Part shown: positions 51,632-61,543 of the stretch, one piece after another
Layout: each line of letters opens with the position of its first letter
How positions within the stretch are numbered: the stretch's first letter is position 1
Assembly: GCF_013402875.1 (NCBI RefSeq)
Contig: NZ_CP058579.1
Location: 372,001 to 436,000, forward strand
DNA from: Halorarum salinum
GTDB taxonomy: Archaea > Halobacteriota > Halobacteria > Halobacteriales > Haloferacaceae
Length of the DNA: 64,000 nucleotides
Direction: 5' to 3'
The notes under the pieces: generated by a model
Seen by the model: the letters and a program-made list of their open reading frames with translations, nothing else
Database searches by the model: none
What the model was told of the DNA's origin: nothing
Translations under genes and position numbers: made by a program

Positions 51632-53149
51632 TCACACGCCGTCGAGTTCCCCGAACCGCTCGGGCGGGTGCCGATGGTTCGTCGCCCGTTCGAAGCCGTA
51701 CGCAAGCTCGAACAGGCGAGGTTCGGCGAAGTCCCGCCCGAGGAGTTCGACGCCGACCGGGAGTCCGGCGTCCGTGAAGCCGGCCGGAACGACGATCGCG
51801 GGCAGCCCCGTGTGTGCCGAGAGCTCGCAGTTCATCTCCGTGAACGGCTGGTGCTCTGGAATCTCGACGGGCGGAACCCTCGACGGTGGGTACAGCAGGG
51901 CATCGAGGTCGAGTTCGGTCATGCGGGAGAGCGTGGTCCCTCTCAGTCGCTGCCGTCGCCGGAGCCGGCGGAGGTACCCCGCGTTCTCGTCCAGCGATTC
52001 GACGTCGACGTCCAGGATGCCGGCCTCGTCGATCCTCGATTCGATCGAGGGTGCGATCTCCCCCGTCCCGTGGACCTCCGCCAGCGAACCGTACGGCGCT
52101 GCGTCCCCGAGTTCCGAGAGGTACCGGTCGAAGTCGCGAGCGAACTCGTACTGGAGAACGCGGGCGCTCTTCAGGAAGTCGACGTCGACCACGTCGACGG
52201 GGTCGACGATCGCCGCGCCGGCCGCGGCCATCTCCTCGACGGCTTCCTCGACGACGGTCGTCACGGCGGCAGCGTCCGTCTCGGACGCGCTCTCCTCGTC
52301 CCGGAGGCCGAAGAACTCCCGTGCGACGCCGATGCGCGCGCCGTCGAGCCCGTCGGCGTCGAGGTGCGGGACGTACCCGTCCGCCGGAACCTCGTCCGCA
52401 CCGGTCGCCGTGACCGGGTCGTCCGGGTCGTAGCCGGCCATGACCTCCAGCATTCGTGCGGCGTCAGCGACGGTCCGAGTGACGGGGCCGGCGGTGTCCT
52501 GGGTCTCGCTCAGCGGGACGATCCCCGACCGGCTGACCAGCCCCCTCGTCGGGCGGACGCCGACGAGGTCGTTGAACGCGGGCGGTGATCGGACGGACGA
52601 ACAGGTGTCCGAGCCCGTCCCGACGGTGGCCAGGTTCGCCGCGACGGCCGCTGCCGTACCGCCGCTGGATCCGGAGGGTCGGCGGTCGAGGTCGTACGCG
52701 TTCCGCGTCTCGCCGCCGAGCGAGCTGATGGTGTCGACGCCGAACGACAGCTCCTGGAGGTTCGCCTTCGCGACGACGACGGCGCCGGCCTCCCGGAGCC
52801 GTTCGACGACGAACGCGTCCCGCGGCGGCCTGGACCCCGCGAGCGCTGCCGACCCCGCGGTGGTCGGCATGTCGTGGGTGTCCTGGTTGTCCTTGAGGAT
52901 CACCGGAACGCCGTGAAGCGGTCCCGCGAGGCCGTCGCGCTCGAACCGCGCGTCGAGTCGGCGGGCACGCTCGCGAGCGTCGTCGTTCACTGCCAGGATC
53001 GCGTTCAGCCGGCCGTCGTACGCGTCGATACGCGCCAGATAGCGGTCGACGAGCGCTTCGGCGGTGACTCGCCCGTCCGCCATCGCGGCGTGAACGTCGG
53101 CGACGGTCGCCTCGACGACGTCGAACGAATCAGCGGGCGATGTGGACAT
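51632..53149 (-). CDS. Amidase-signature enzyme, between ftsZ1 and secE
   Basis: A 505-residue amidase-signature hydrolase. The Ser-cisSer-Lys triad is readable: Lys86 in VILKDNQDT, cis-Ser162 in PSGSSGGTAAA and nucleophile Ser185 in the DTCSSVRSPPAFNDLVG loop, where the canonical Gly-Gly before Ser has become Cys-Ser. Length fits Glu-tRNA amidotransferase A-like and aliphatic amidases, but the signature around Ser185 is atypical, so it is not GatA. Its position splits the usual ftsZ1-secE-spt5 block, suggesting insertion. It is flanked by gene-free spacers of about 250 and 290 nt. Substrate unknown. Confidence 0.88.
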   Translation of the reverse strand: MSTSPADSFDVVEATVADVHAAMADGRVTAEALVDRYLARIDAYDGRLNAILAVNDDARERARRLDARFERDGLAGPLHGVPVILKDNQDTHDMPTTAGSAALAGSRPPRDAFVVERLREAGAVVVAKANLQELSFGVDTISSLGGETRNAYDLDRRPSGSSGGTAAAVAANLATVGTGSDTCSSVRSPPAFNDLVGVRPTRGLVSRSGIVPLSETQDTAGPVTRTVADAARMLEVMAGYDPDDPVTATGADEVPADGYVPHLDADGLDGARIGVAREFFGLRDEESASETDAAAVTTVVEEAVEEMAAAGAAIVDPVDVVDVDFLKSARVLQYEFARDFDRYLSELGDAAPYGSLAEVHGTGEIAPSIESRIDEAGILDVDVESLDENAGYLRRLRRRQRLRGTTLSRMTELDLDALLYPPSRVPPVEIPEHQPFTEMNCELSAHTGLPAIVVPAGFTDAGLPVGVELLGRDFAEPRLFELAYGFERATNHRHPPERFGELDGV

Positions 53150-53439
53150 CGGTGGTCGACTCGTGTGGTACGTCCCGGACCGACGACCTGAATCTGCCGG
53201 CCGAGGAAACGTGGGGACCACGGGGATTCTCGCTTTCCGAGCGCTTCCCCGATCTGCTGTAGCCGGGTGCGTCGCCGGCGCCCGTGACCCGTCCGTTCCG
53301 AGGGTTCCCGAGGCGGTCGTGCCGGCAGCGACCCGGGTGGTTCCCACGATGGAGCCGTGGCTCCAGGGTCGATCGAACGTTCGGAGGTAGAGCGGGAACC
53401 GTGGACCCTCTCGCCGACCGGTACGTCCTGCCCACCCGA

Positions 53440-54612
53440 CTACTCCACGTAGTCGATGTCCTCGAGCTTCCGCTCCGCCTTCGCCTGGGCCGCGTCGTTT
53501 CGGCCGTAGATCTGGGGCGAATCGACGCCCGTGACGACGATCATCGTCCGCATCGTGCCGTCGAGTTCCTCGTCGATGGAGGTCCCCCAGATGATGCGCG
53601 CGTCGGGGTCGATCCGGTCGTAGATCTCCTCGACGACGCCCTCTGCCTCCTCGATGCTCATGTCAGACCCGCCGGTGACGTTCACCAGCGCGGAGTTCGC
53701 GCCGGAGATATCCACGTCGAGTAGCGGGGAACGGAGCGCCGACTGGACGGACTCCTGGGCCTTCGTGTCCGAGTCGGACTCGCCGAGGCCGATCATCGCG
53801 ACGCCGCCCTTCTCCATGACGGTGCGGACGTCCGCGAAGTCGAGGTTCACGAGGCCGGGCTTGGTGATGAGCTCCGTGATGCCCTTCACCGAGCGCATCA
53901 GCACCTCGTCGGAGATCTTGAACGCCTGCCGGACGGGGAGCTTCCCGACGGCGTCGAGGAGCCGGTCGTTCGGGACGACGATGACGGTGTCGGCGACGTC
54001 ACGCAGGCGCTCGAGACCCGCCTCGGCGTTGGTCCGCCGCACTTCGCCCTCGGCCGTGAACGGCGTCGTGACGATGGCGATGGTGAGCGCGCCGATCTCG
54101 CGGGCCGCCTTGGCGACGACGGGCGCCGAGCCGGTGCCGGTGCCGCCGCCCAGACCGGCCGTGACGAACACCATGTCGGAACCGGAGATGGAGTCGCGGA
54201 TCTCCTCCTGGGACTCGATGGCCGCCTCCTCGCCGACCTGGGGGAGCGAGCCGGCGCCGCGGCCCTTCGTGCGGTCCTGGCCGATGAGGATCTTCGTGTC
54301 GGCCTCGATGTTCACGAGGTGCTGGACGTCGGTGTTGGCCGCGACCAGCTTCGCGCCGTGGATCCCCTCCTCGGCCATCCGGTTCACCGTGTTGCCGCCC
54401 GCGCCGCCGCAGCCGACCACGGTGATGTTCGTCTGGAGGTCCTGCAGGACGTCCTCCAGCTGTTCGTCGGTCATCTTGCCCGAGGTGGGGGTGCCCTCGG
54501 TCGGGTCGGAGGCGCCCGAAGCGGGGTCGTCCACCGTCGCACCCTCCGGCACGTCGGCGGACTGCCCCTCCCCTTCGGCCTCGTCGATCGCGTCCTCGAC
54601 GATGGAGTCCAT
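53440..54612 (-). CDS. ftsZ1: Cell division protein FtsZ (FtsZ1 type)
   Basis: A 390-residue tubulin-like GTPase that forms the division ring scaffold. An acidic 60-residue N-terminal extension is typical of haloarchaeal FtsZ1. GTP motifs: [15 protein letters not shown], the tubulin signature [12 protein letters not shown] (about 153-164), [20 protein letters not shown], and the T7 synergy loop [11 protein letters not shown] that completes hydrolysis. The C-terminal tail is short ([12 protein letters not shown]). Confidence 0.97.
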   Translation of the reverse strand: MDSIVEDAIDEAEGEGQSADVPEGATVDDPASGASDPTEGTPTSGKMTDEQLEDVLQDLQTNITVVGCGGAGGNTVNRMAEEGIHGAKLVAANTDVQHLVNIEADTKILIGQDRTKGRGAGSLPQVGEEAAIESQEEIRDSISGSDMVFVTAGLGGGTGTGSAPVVAKAAREIGALTIAIVTTPFTAEGEVRRTNAEAGLERLRDVADTVIVVPNDRLLDAVGKLPVRQAFKISDEVLMRSVKGITELITKPGLVNLDFADVRTVMEKGGVAMIGLGESDSDTKAQESVQSALRSPLLDVDISGANSALVNVTGGSDMSIEEAEGVVEEIYDRIDPDARIIWGTSIDEELDGTMRTMIVVTGVDSPQIYGRNDAAQAKAERKLEDIDYVE

Positions 54613-54708
54613 AGGTTATGCCGGGCCTACCTCCCCGGGCGTTATTATCCTTCCCCTCTCGTCTGCCACGCGTCAGACATTTCGGGGGCCTACCGCCCGA
54701 TTCGGGGA

Positions 54709-56145
54709 TCAGACTCGGAACCGCTCCTCGCGCTCGCGGCGGACCTCGGCCGGCCGGACGGTCTCCCCGCCGACCTCGACGGGTTCCCCGGCCGCGAGGC
54801 GGCCGAACTCCGGCCCCTCCGGGACGCCGCGCTCGACCGCGGCCGCCGGGTCGAACGCCGCGACCCGGGCGACGACCGCGCCGTCCAGTCGGGTAACCTC
54901 GTCGTACTTCCCCCGGAGGACGCGGGCGAGGTCGTCGATCAGTTCCTCGCGGGCGTCGGCGTGGGGGAACGCCGCCCGGCCGTCGGCGCGGGTGCCGTTC
55001 TCGCTCGTCTCGAAGGCGACCGAACGGGCCTCCACGGCCGCCAGCGTCGCGTCGGCGTCGATTCCGTGTGCCTCCGCCAGCAGGTCCGCCGGGAGCGAGT
55101 GGACCTCGTAGTCGGTCGACCGGGACTCCCCGAACCGCAACCCCTCGTCCACGGGCCGGAGGTCGGCCTCGAGCGCGGCCACCAGATCGAGCGGACGGTC
55201 GTCCGCCTCGCGCACCCAGGTCTCGCTCACGACGCGAACGCCGGACGGAACGTCGGTCCCGGCGTCCGCGTCCCCGTCCCCGAGGTCCCGGAGCGCGCGC
55301 TCCAGGGCGGGACGGTCGCCCTCGAGCAGCGCGAACCGGGCGTCGCTCGCCGCGAAGGCGGCCGCGAGCGTGTCACGGTGCTCGGCCGGGTGGCCGAGTT
55401 CCTCCAGTTGCCAGTCCGAGGCGACGTGGCCGACCCCCCACGCGGTCTCCCGGAGGACCCGCTCGAACCGCGGGGCGTAGTGGCCGCCGCCGAAGCCGAC
55501 GAGGTGCCGCGGCGCGGACCCGTCGGAACCGTCCGCGTCGTCGACCCCCTCGACCGGACCGTCCCCCCCGTCGACGGCGACCGTCGCGTCCCGTTCCGGG
55601 AGGTCGAGGACGGCCCGCGCGACCGCCGCCGCGCCCGCCGGGTCGTCCCACTCGGCCTCGTCGCTGCCGAGTTCGGCGAAGACGGACGGGACCGCGACGT
55701 CTGTCGGGCCGTGGTGGGTGCACTCGACGGCCACGTCGTACCCCTCGGGCGCGTGCTCGTCGAACCCGGCGACGAGCGCGCGCTGGACGCCGGGGCAGGC
55801 GGGGGCGAACGCGCGGTCGCTCCCGCCGTACTCGGCCGGCCCGAAGTTCCCGGTGAAGTGGCAGGTGAGAAGCGGACCCGTGTCGCCGGAGTGGCGCGAG
55901 ACGAACACGAGGAAGTCGGGGCGCTCGGAGAAGGCGGGCGTCGGGTCGTCGAGGCGGATGTGGAGGTCGTCGAACTCGCGGCGTTCGAGGACGGTCCCCC
56001 CGACCGTCGTCCGGTGGTACGTTCCGCCGCCGTCGGCGTCCGGTCGGGAGTCGTCCTCGCGTGCGGTCCAGTCGGCGAGCGCGAGCAACTGCTCGCCGGT
56101 GTGCTCGGAGGCGCTGTCGGCCCGTGAGACGACGACGGCGATCAC
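54709..56145 (-). CDS. dtdA: D-aminoacyl-tRNA deacylase, archaeal DtdA type
   Basis: A 478-residue zinc enzyme that removes D-amino acids mischarged to tRNA. Family motifs: IAVVVSRADSASEHTGEQLL at the start, FVSRHSGDTGPLLTCHFTGN, ECTHHGPTDVAVPSVFAELG, and GFGGGHYAPRFERVL, which carries the metal His. The C-terminal half (about 240-478) is more variable and acidic. The start is a GTG at 56145; the longer open frame upstream lacks family similarity. The gene is divergent from the 38-residue gene and hef. Confidence 0.93.
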   Translation of the reverse strand: MIAVVVSRADSASEHTGEQLLALADWTAREDDSRPDADGGGTYHRTTVGGTVLERREFDDLHIRLDDPTPAFSERPDFLVFVSRHSGDTGPLLTCHFTGNFGPAEYGGSDRAFAPACPGVQRALVAGFDEHAPEGYDVAVECTHHGPTDVAVPSVFAELGSDEAEWDDPAGAAAVARAVLDLPERDATVAVDGGDGPVEGVDDADGSDGSAPRHLVGFGGGHYAPRFERVLRETAWGVGHVASDWQLEELGHPAEHRDTLAAAFAASDARFALLEGDRPALERALRDLGDGDADAGTDVPSGVRVVSETWVREADDRPLDLVAALEADLRPVDEGLRFGESRSTDYEVHSLPADLLAEAHGIDADATLAAVEARSVAFETSENGTRADGRAAFPHADAREELIDDLARVLRGKYDEVTRLDGAVVARVAAFDPAAAVERGVPEGPEFGRLAAGEPVEVGGETVRPAEVRREREERFRV

Positions 56146-56393
56146 GCCCGAGGGGAGGAGGCGGGGGCGGAAAACGGGGTCGATTCGCGCATGGCGGGAG
56201 CGAACCGGCCGATCGGCGCGCGGCGACCGGGCCTCCGTTCGGGCGAGCGAGGGAGACCGCACGAGACCGAAGGTCCCACATAGCGTGTGGCCGGTGCGCG
56301 CCGGGCGACCGACTCCCGTACGGCTCCGTTCGGACGACGTCGACGCAGTCGCCGGGGGAATCGTTAAGAGGAATCTCGCCGTCACATCGACCG

Positions 56394-56510
56394 ATGACGG
56401 AGTCCGAGGACTGTCACATCCCCGAGTGGGCGGCGCTCATGGGCGTGTCGGTCCCCGAGACGGCCTGCGAGGAGCGGGCCCTCGGTTCCCGGGGGCGAGA
56501 GGACCGCTGA
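56394..56510 (+). CDS. 38-residue small protein before hef
   Basis: Reads MTESEDCHIPEWAALMGVSV followed by PETACEERALGSRGREDR. The two cysteines and the HIPEWA phrase recur, to my recollection, in other haloarchaea at comparable positions, which supports a real gene. TCGTTAAGAG lies about 30 nt before the ATG as a promoter box. It is 64 nt upstream of hef in the same direction. Function unknown; a small metal-binding or partner peptide is possible. Confidence 0.6.
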   Translation: MTESEDCHIPEWAALMGVSVPETACEERALGSRGREDR

Positions 56511-56574
56511 GCCGGCCGTTCAGTTCCGCCGCGGTTCGCGAAGTTTTACCCGCGGTGACGGCCAAGAGCCGCTG

Positions 56575-59097
56575 ATGGCGGAGGCCGCCGACCCCGACAC
56601 CGAGTACGTCGACCACGCCCTCCTGAACCCCGGGTTCATCGAGCGGCGGCGCTACCAGGTCCAGCTCGCCGAGACGGCGAAGCGGGCCGACACGCTCGTC
56701 TGCCTGCCGACCGGGCTGGGCAAGACCACCGTCTCGCTGCTCGTGACGGCCCACCGACTCGCGGAGGTCGGCGGCAAGGCGCTGCTGCTCGCGCCGACGA
56801 AGCCGCTCGTCCAGCAGCACGCGGAGTTCTACCGCGAGGCGCTGTCGGTGCCCGACGACGAGATCGTCGTGTTCACGGGCGACGTGAAGCCGGACGACCG
56901 CGCGGCGCTGTGGGACGAGTCGCGGGTCGTCATCGCCACGCCGCAGGTGGTCGAGAACGACCTCGTCGGCAACCGCGTCTCGCTCGCGGACGTGACCCAC
57001 GTCACCTTCGACGAGTGCCACCGCGCGACCGGCGACTACGCGTACGTCTACATCGCCGATCGCTACCACGCCGACGCGGAGCGACCCCTCGTCACGGGGA
57101 TGTCCGCCTCGCCGGGCGGCGACGAGGAGGAGATCCTGATCGTCTGCGAGAACCTCGGGCTCGACGAGGTCGAGGTGATGACCGAGGCCGACTCGGACGT
57201 CTCGGAGTACACCTACGACACGGACGTCCAGTGGGAGAAGATCGAACTCCCCGACTCCATCATCGAGATCCGGAACTCCCTGAACGAGGTGATCGGGGAC
57301 CGGCTGGAGAGCCTCAAGTCGCTCGGCGTCTCGAACACGACCCAGCCCGACGTCTCCCAGAAACAGCTCAACGAGATGCGCGCGCAGCTCCAGCGCATGA
57401 TGGACGGCGGGAACTCGGACGCGTACAAGGGGATGTCCGTCCACGCCGAGGTGATGAAGCTCCGACGCGCGGTCGAACTCGTCGAGACCCAGAGCGTCGA
57501 GGCGCTCCGGCGCTACTTCGAGCGCCAGCGCAACGCCGCCCGCTCGTCGGGGGCGTCGAAGGCGAGCCAGCGGATGATCGCCGAGCCGAAGGTGCGGGAG
57601 GCGATGCGGAAGGCCGAGTCGTTCGACGACCTCCACCCGAAGTTCCGGCGCACCAGGGTGCTGCTCGCCCAGACGCTCGGCATCGGCGGCGGCGAGCGCG
57701 TCATCGTGTTCACCGAGTCGCGCGACACCGCAGAGGCGCTGACGGAGTTCCTCTCGGCCTCCTTCGACACCCGGCGGTTCGTCGGGCAGGGCGACAAGGA
57801 GGGGAGCGACGGGATGACCCAGAAGCAGCAGGGGGAGACGCTCGACGCGTTCCGCGCCGGCGAGTTCGAGGTGCTCGTCTCCACCTCCGTCGCCGAGGAG
57901 GGGCTGGACGTGCCGGAGGTCGACCTCGTGCTGTTCTTCGAGCCAGTTCCGACGGCCATCCGGTCGATCCAGCGGAAGGGCCGGACCGGCCGGCAGGACG
58001 AGGGGGAGGTCGTCGTGCTGATGGCCGAGGACACCCGCGACGAGGCGTACTTCTGGATCTCACGGCGCAAGGAGAAGCAGATGGAGGAGGAGCTCCGGTC
58101 GCTGAAGGGCGTCGCCGAGAACGTCGAGGCGGAACTCGGCGGCGACGGCCAGGCCGACCTCTCGTCGTTCGACGGGGACGGGTCGAGCGGCGGGTCGGCG
58201 GGCGGCCCGAACGCCGACTCCGGGAACGAGGGCTCGGCCGACGGAGCGGCGAGCGGGAGCGCACAGCCCGGACTGACGGAGTTCGACGCCGAAACCGGCG
58301 ACGGGTCGGACCCCCGGGACGACGGGTCGGGTTCCGCGGTCGACGACCGGGCGGGCGCGGGGGACGATTCGGCGGCCGCCGAGGACGACGCCGAAACGTC
58401 GGACGGGGGCGTCGTCGCGACCGCCGGGACGAACGACGACGTCGAGGGCACCGAGATCGTCGTCGATCAACGCGAACTCGACTCGACCATCGCGCGCGAC
58501 CTCTCCACGCGGGATGGGGTCACCACCCGGCTCGAGACGCTCGAGGTCGGCGACTACGTGCTCTCGGACCGGGTCGCCGTCGAGCGCAAGTCCGTCGCGG
58601 ACTTCCTCGACACGCTCGTCGGCGGCGATCGCTCGATGTTCGAGCAGGTCAAGGACACGGCCCGTGCCTACTCGCGTCCGATCGTCATCGTCGAGGGCGA
58701 GGACCTCTACGGCGAGCGGAACGTCCACCCCAACGCGGTCCGGGGGGCGCTCTCCTCGCTCGCCATCGACTTCGACGCCTCCGTCCTGCGGACCGAGGAC
58801 GAGGCCGACACGGCGGACTTGCTGGAGGTCATCGCGAAGCGCGAGCAGGAGACGAACGACCGCGAGGTGTCGGCCCACGGCGAGAAGGCGGCCAAGACGC
58901 TCGCCGAGCAGCAGGAGTACGTCGTGAGTTCCATCGCGGACATCGGCCCGGTGACCTCGCGGGCGCTGCTGGAGCACTTCGGCACCGTGGAGGCGGTGAT
59001 GACCGCCCGGGAGGAGGACCTGCTGGAGGTGTCCGGCGTCGGCGAGGTGACCGCCGAGCGCATCCGCGAGGTCGTGGGCGAGGAGTACCCGGAGTAG
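56575..59097 (+). CDS. hef: Hef: FANCM-like helicase fused to ERCC4/XPF nuclease
   Basis: An 840-residue fork-processing enzyme. The superfamily 2 helicase has Walker A TGLGKTT (near 45-52), the FDECHRATG box (near 145), the VIVFTESRDTAEAL motif, and VLVSTSVAEEGLDVPEVDLV followed by SIQRKGRTGRQDEGEVVVLM. A low-complexity acidic Gly/Ser/Asp linker (about 515-620) follows. The ERCC4 nuclease has EVGDYVLSDRVAVERKSVAD with the GDY/ERK catalytic motif near 660, and two HhH motifs end the protein (about 785-835). The protein is complete. It repairs stalled forks, probably with PCNA. Confidence 0.96.
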   Translation: MAEAADPDTEYVDHALLNPGFIERRRYQVQLAETAKRADTLVCLPTGLGKTTVSLLVTAHRLAEVGGKALLLAPTKPLVQQHAEFYREALSVPDDEIVVFTGDVKPDDRAALWDESRVVIATPQVVENDLVGNRVSLADVTHVTFDECHRATGDYAYVYIADRYHADAERPLVTGMSASPGGDEEEILIVCENLGLDEVEVMTEADSDVSEYTYDTDVQWEKIELPDSIIEIRNSLNEVIGDRLESLKSLGVSNTTQPDVSQKQLNEMRAQLQRMMDGGNSDAYKGMSVHAEVMKLRRAVELVETQSVEALRRYFERQRNAARSSGASKASQRMIAEPKVREAMRKAESFDDLHPKFRRTRVLLAQTLGIGGGERVIVFTESRDTAEALTEFLSASFDTRRFVGQGDKEGSDGMTQKQQGETLDAFRAGEFEVLVSTSVAEEGLDVPEVDLVLFFEPVPTAIRSIQRKGRTGRQDEGEVVVLMAEDTRDEAYFWISRRKEKQMEEELRSLKGVAENVEAELGGDGQADLSSFDGDGSSGGSAGGPNADSGNEGSADGAASGSAQPGLTEFDAETGDGSDPRDDGSGSAVDDRAGAGDDSAAAEDDAETSDGGVVATAGTNDDVEGTEIVVDQRELDSTIARDLSTRDGVTTRLETLEVGDYVLSDRVAVERKSVADFLDTLVGGDRSMFEQVKDTARAYSRPIVIVEGEDLYGERNVHPNAVRGALSSLAIDFDASVLRTEDEADTADLLEVIAKREQETNDREVSAHGEKAAKTLAEQQEYVVSSIADIGPVTSRALLEHFGTVEAVMTAREEDLLEVSGVGEVTAERIREVVGEEYPE

Positions 59098-59143
59098 GTT
59101 CGACCCGGCCGTCACTCCCCGAACGGGTGGTCGAAGGCGGCCC

Positions 59144-60052
59144 TCACTCGACCCCGCCCAGGGAGTACGGGCCGGTGTTGTTCCGTGCCGACAGGACGAC
59201 GCTCCGGGCGTTCTCGCGGATCGAACGGCTGGTCGATCCGGAGAGGAGCTGCCGGAGGCGGCCCGTCGTCGGCGCGCCGAGGACGGTGAGCCCGTAGTAG
59301 CGCGACTGCTCGACGATCGCCTCGGCGGCGTCGTCCGCCTCGAGCACCCACGTCGTGGTCGTCCCGGGCCGCCCGATCCGCCGGGACGCGGCGTCGACGT
59401 ACTCCTCCGCGAGCTCCCGCTCGTCCGCGGAGGCGTCCCCGTCGACGACGTGGAGGACGTCGATCCACGCCCCCCAGTCCTCGGCGACGCGCCGGGCGAC
59501 GTCCGCCGCGAGCCCGGAGTGGGGACCGCCGGCGATGGAGACCAGGATCGACGGCGCCTCCCCGTAGCCGTGCTCGCCGTTCGCGACGACGACGTCGCAG
59601 TCGGCCTGGACGGCGATCCGCTCGGCGACCTCCCGGCCGAGCAGGTCGCTCGGCGATCCCCCGGGGAGCACGAGCGTGTCGACGTCGTCGCCGTCGACCG
59701 CGCGGAGCACCTCGTCGACGAGGCGGCTCCCGTGGGCCGCTCGCCCGCCCGCTCGCCCGGTCGACCCGTCCAGGGACCGGGAGAGGAGGCGGGCCGCGTC
59801 GTCGTCGGCGACCCGGTCGCGCGCCTCGCGAAGCGTCCGTTCGGAGGCCCAGCCGGGGTCCAGCACCCCGACCGACGCGTCCGCGATCCGGGCGAGCGTG
59901 GCGGCGACCCCGAGCTGGTCGGCGAGAGCCGGGGCGTCCACGTCGAGCAGCGGTGCCATGAGGCGTCGACCCTCGAGTTCTCCCCCGAAGTACGGCGCCC
60001 CCTCGGGGAGCCCGTCCCCACCCCCCAGCGCGGTGAACGGCGACAGCGTCAT
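59144..60052 (-). CDS. Tandem UspA-like protein
   Basis: A 302-residue protein with two alpha/beta units. The N-terminal half (about 30-150) begins LMAPLLDVDAPALADQLGVA and contains DTLVLPGGSPSDLLGREVAE; the C-terminal half (about 165-290) contains ILVSIAGGPHSGLAADVARR and a normal UspA end, LTVLGAPTTGRLRQLLSGST. Only the second half keeps the Gly-x2-Gly...Ser/Thr nucleotide-binding pattern clearly. The neighbourhood of hef and a broken OsmC gene suggests stress response at most. Confidence 0.82.
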   Translation of the reverse strand: MTLSPFTALGGGDGLPEGAPYFGGELEGRRLMAPLLDVDAPALADQLGVAATLARIADASVGVLDPGWASERTLREARDRVADDDAARLLSRSLDGSTGRAGGRAAHGSRLVDEVLRAVDGDDVDTLVLPGGSPSDLLGREVAERIAVQADCDVVVANGEHGYGEAPSILVSIAGGPHSGLAADVARRVAEDWGAWIDVLHVVDGDASADERELAEEYVDAASRRIGRPGTTTTWVLEADDAAEAIVEQSRYYGLTVLGAPTTGRLRQLLSGSTSRSIRENARSVVLSARNNTGPYSLGGVE

Positions 60053-60144
60053 ACATCGTTCCTCCCGCCCCGGTCACAAAAAACCGGACGTCGGTTCGGG
60101 GGACGAACGGGCGGGAACGCGGTCGAAACTGGGTCAGTACGGCG

Positions 60145-60738
60145 CTAACGGCCGTCCGACGGCTCCGACGCGCCCGTCAGGCGGAGGTTCGGTTCACATG
60201 CGTGGGCCGGCGTCACCAGGTCGTACACCGCCGAGCGGCCGACCGACTCCTCGAGGTACCGACGGTCGGCCCCGTCGAGACCCTCGCCGGCGACGTCGAT
60301 GTCGACGTTCAGGTCGCCGAACGTGTCGATCGGATCGCCGGCCCCGTCCTCTACGTCCGCCAGGTGGAGGAAGACGAACGGGCCCCAGTCGATGGACACG
60401 CTGGTCTCCAGGCGGTCGAGTTCGATCCCGCGCCGATGGCGCTCATGGAGACGGCGGCGTTGAGACAGCCCGTGAGCGACGCCAGCGCCGTCTCGGTGAC
60501 CTGGGGCCCGTCGGTCGGGTCGAGGAAGCCCACGGCCGCCTCCACCTCGCGATGCCCGCCCAAGTGGTGGGCGTACTCGCGGGCGACGCGGTCGATCCGC
60601 TCCCCGCCGAGCGTGTACGGCCCGGTCGTCGCCCTCGTGTGGATGGCGCGTCCCTCGTAGACGCCCTCGGCCGCGAGGCCGAACTGGACGTCCTCGGGGT
60701 CCGCCTCGGCGTTGGTGGGTGCCGGTGTTCGTCGGCAA
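60145..60738 (-). pseudogene. OsmC-family gene broken by frameshifts
   Basis: OsmC/Ohr-fold peroxidase-like sequence split over frames. One frame carries DPEDVQFGLAAEGVYEGRAI, YTLGGERIDRVAREYAHHLG and PQVTETALASLTGCLNAAVS (catalytic-type Cys) up to MSAIGAG; the next carries GIELDRLETSVSIDWGPFVF and the remaining C-terminus to 60145. One missing G in the run at about 60427-60429 (plus strand CCC) joins the two. At the 5' end a PTN motif occurs twice in different frames, and no ATG leads the main frame. Either a recent pseudogene or a sequencing error in homopolymers; two lesions favour decay. Confidence 0.75.
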
Positions 60739-60790
60739 GTAGGGAGCCGGTCGAGGTACGACCGGCCGTCGAGTCGGGACCCGACCGCGT

Positions 60791-61543
60791 TCAGCGCCGC
60801 AGGGCGGAGAGCGCCTCCGCCGCCTCGCGGGCGGCCGCGAGGTGGTCGCGCGCGACCCGCGGGTCGTCGGCGTCGGCGCCGGCGGTCGCGTGGCGGGTCA
60901 CCGCCGCGACGAGCGCGTCCGTCGCCTCGCCCGGGTCGCCGGCCGCGTCCGACGGTGGAGCCGCCGCCGTCGACGCCTCCGACCGGCCGTCGGGGCCGGA
61001 TCGGCGTCCGGCGCCGGTCCGCCGCGGGTCGTCGCCGTCGTTCGACCCCGACCCCGACGGCGGCGCCCGTCGCCGGCCGCCCGCGTGCCGTCGGGCAGCA
61101 GGTGCATCGCCGGCGTTCCGTCCCGCGGGGTCGTCGCGCCCCGCCGGGTCGTCGTCCGGCCGCCCGTCGAGCGGGGCGTCCGCGGCTCCGTCCGTCGCGT
61201 CGGCGGCCGCGTCCGTCGCCGGTGGCGCGTCCGCGTCGTCCGCCGCCACCTCGTCGCCCTCGGCCGCCCCGTCGCCATCGACCGTCCCGTCGTTCGCGGG
61301 TCGCTCGGCCCGACAGGTCACGCAGAACTCCTGGCCGTTCTGCCGGAACAGGGGGTCGCCGCAGGTGTCGCAGTGCCTGTTCGTCATCGTCGCACCCTTG
61401 AGCAGCAGTTCGCTCATCCGGCGCGTCGACTCGCGCTTCTCCTCGTCGCGAGCGTACTTCTCGCGAAGCTTCTCGCGTTCGGCCTCCTTGTCGAACCCGG
61501 AGTCGCCGGCGTCCCCGCCGTCGCCGGGGTCTGTATCGCTCAT
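60791..61543 (-). CDS. p27/Sjogren autoantigen-type zinc protein with long disordered tail
   Basis: A 250-residue protein. N-terminal charged helix (about 18-42), then the zinc ribbon NRHCDTCGDPLFRQNGQEFC with VTCRAERP completing four cysteines (about 55-80), the signature of the autoantigen p27 family. About 130 residues of disordered Asp/Ala/Gly/Arg-rich sequence follow (85-205), with unusually many Arg for this proteome, and a C-terminal helix (ATDALVAAVTRHATAG, ARDHLAAAREAAEALSALRR). Function unsettled in archaea. It is divergent from the helicase at 61657. Confidence 0.85.
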   Translation of the reverse strand: MSDTDPGDGGDAGDSGFDKEAEREKLREKYARDEEKRESTRRMSELLLKGATMTNRHCDTCGDPLFRQNGQEFCVTCRAERPANDGTVDGDGAAEGDEVAADDADAPPATDAAADATDGAADAPLDGRPDDDPAGRDDPAGRNAGDAPAARRHAGGRRRAPPSGSGSNDGDDPRRTGAGRRSGPDGRSEASTAAAPPSDAAGDPGEATDALVAAVTRHATAGADADDPRVARDHLAAAREAAEALSALRR

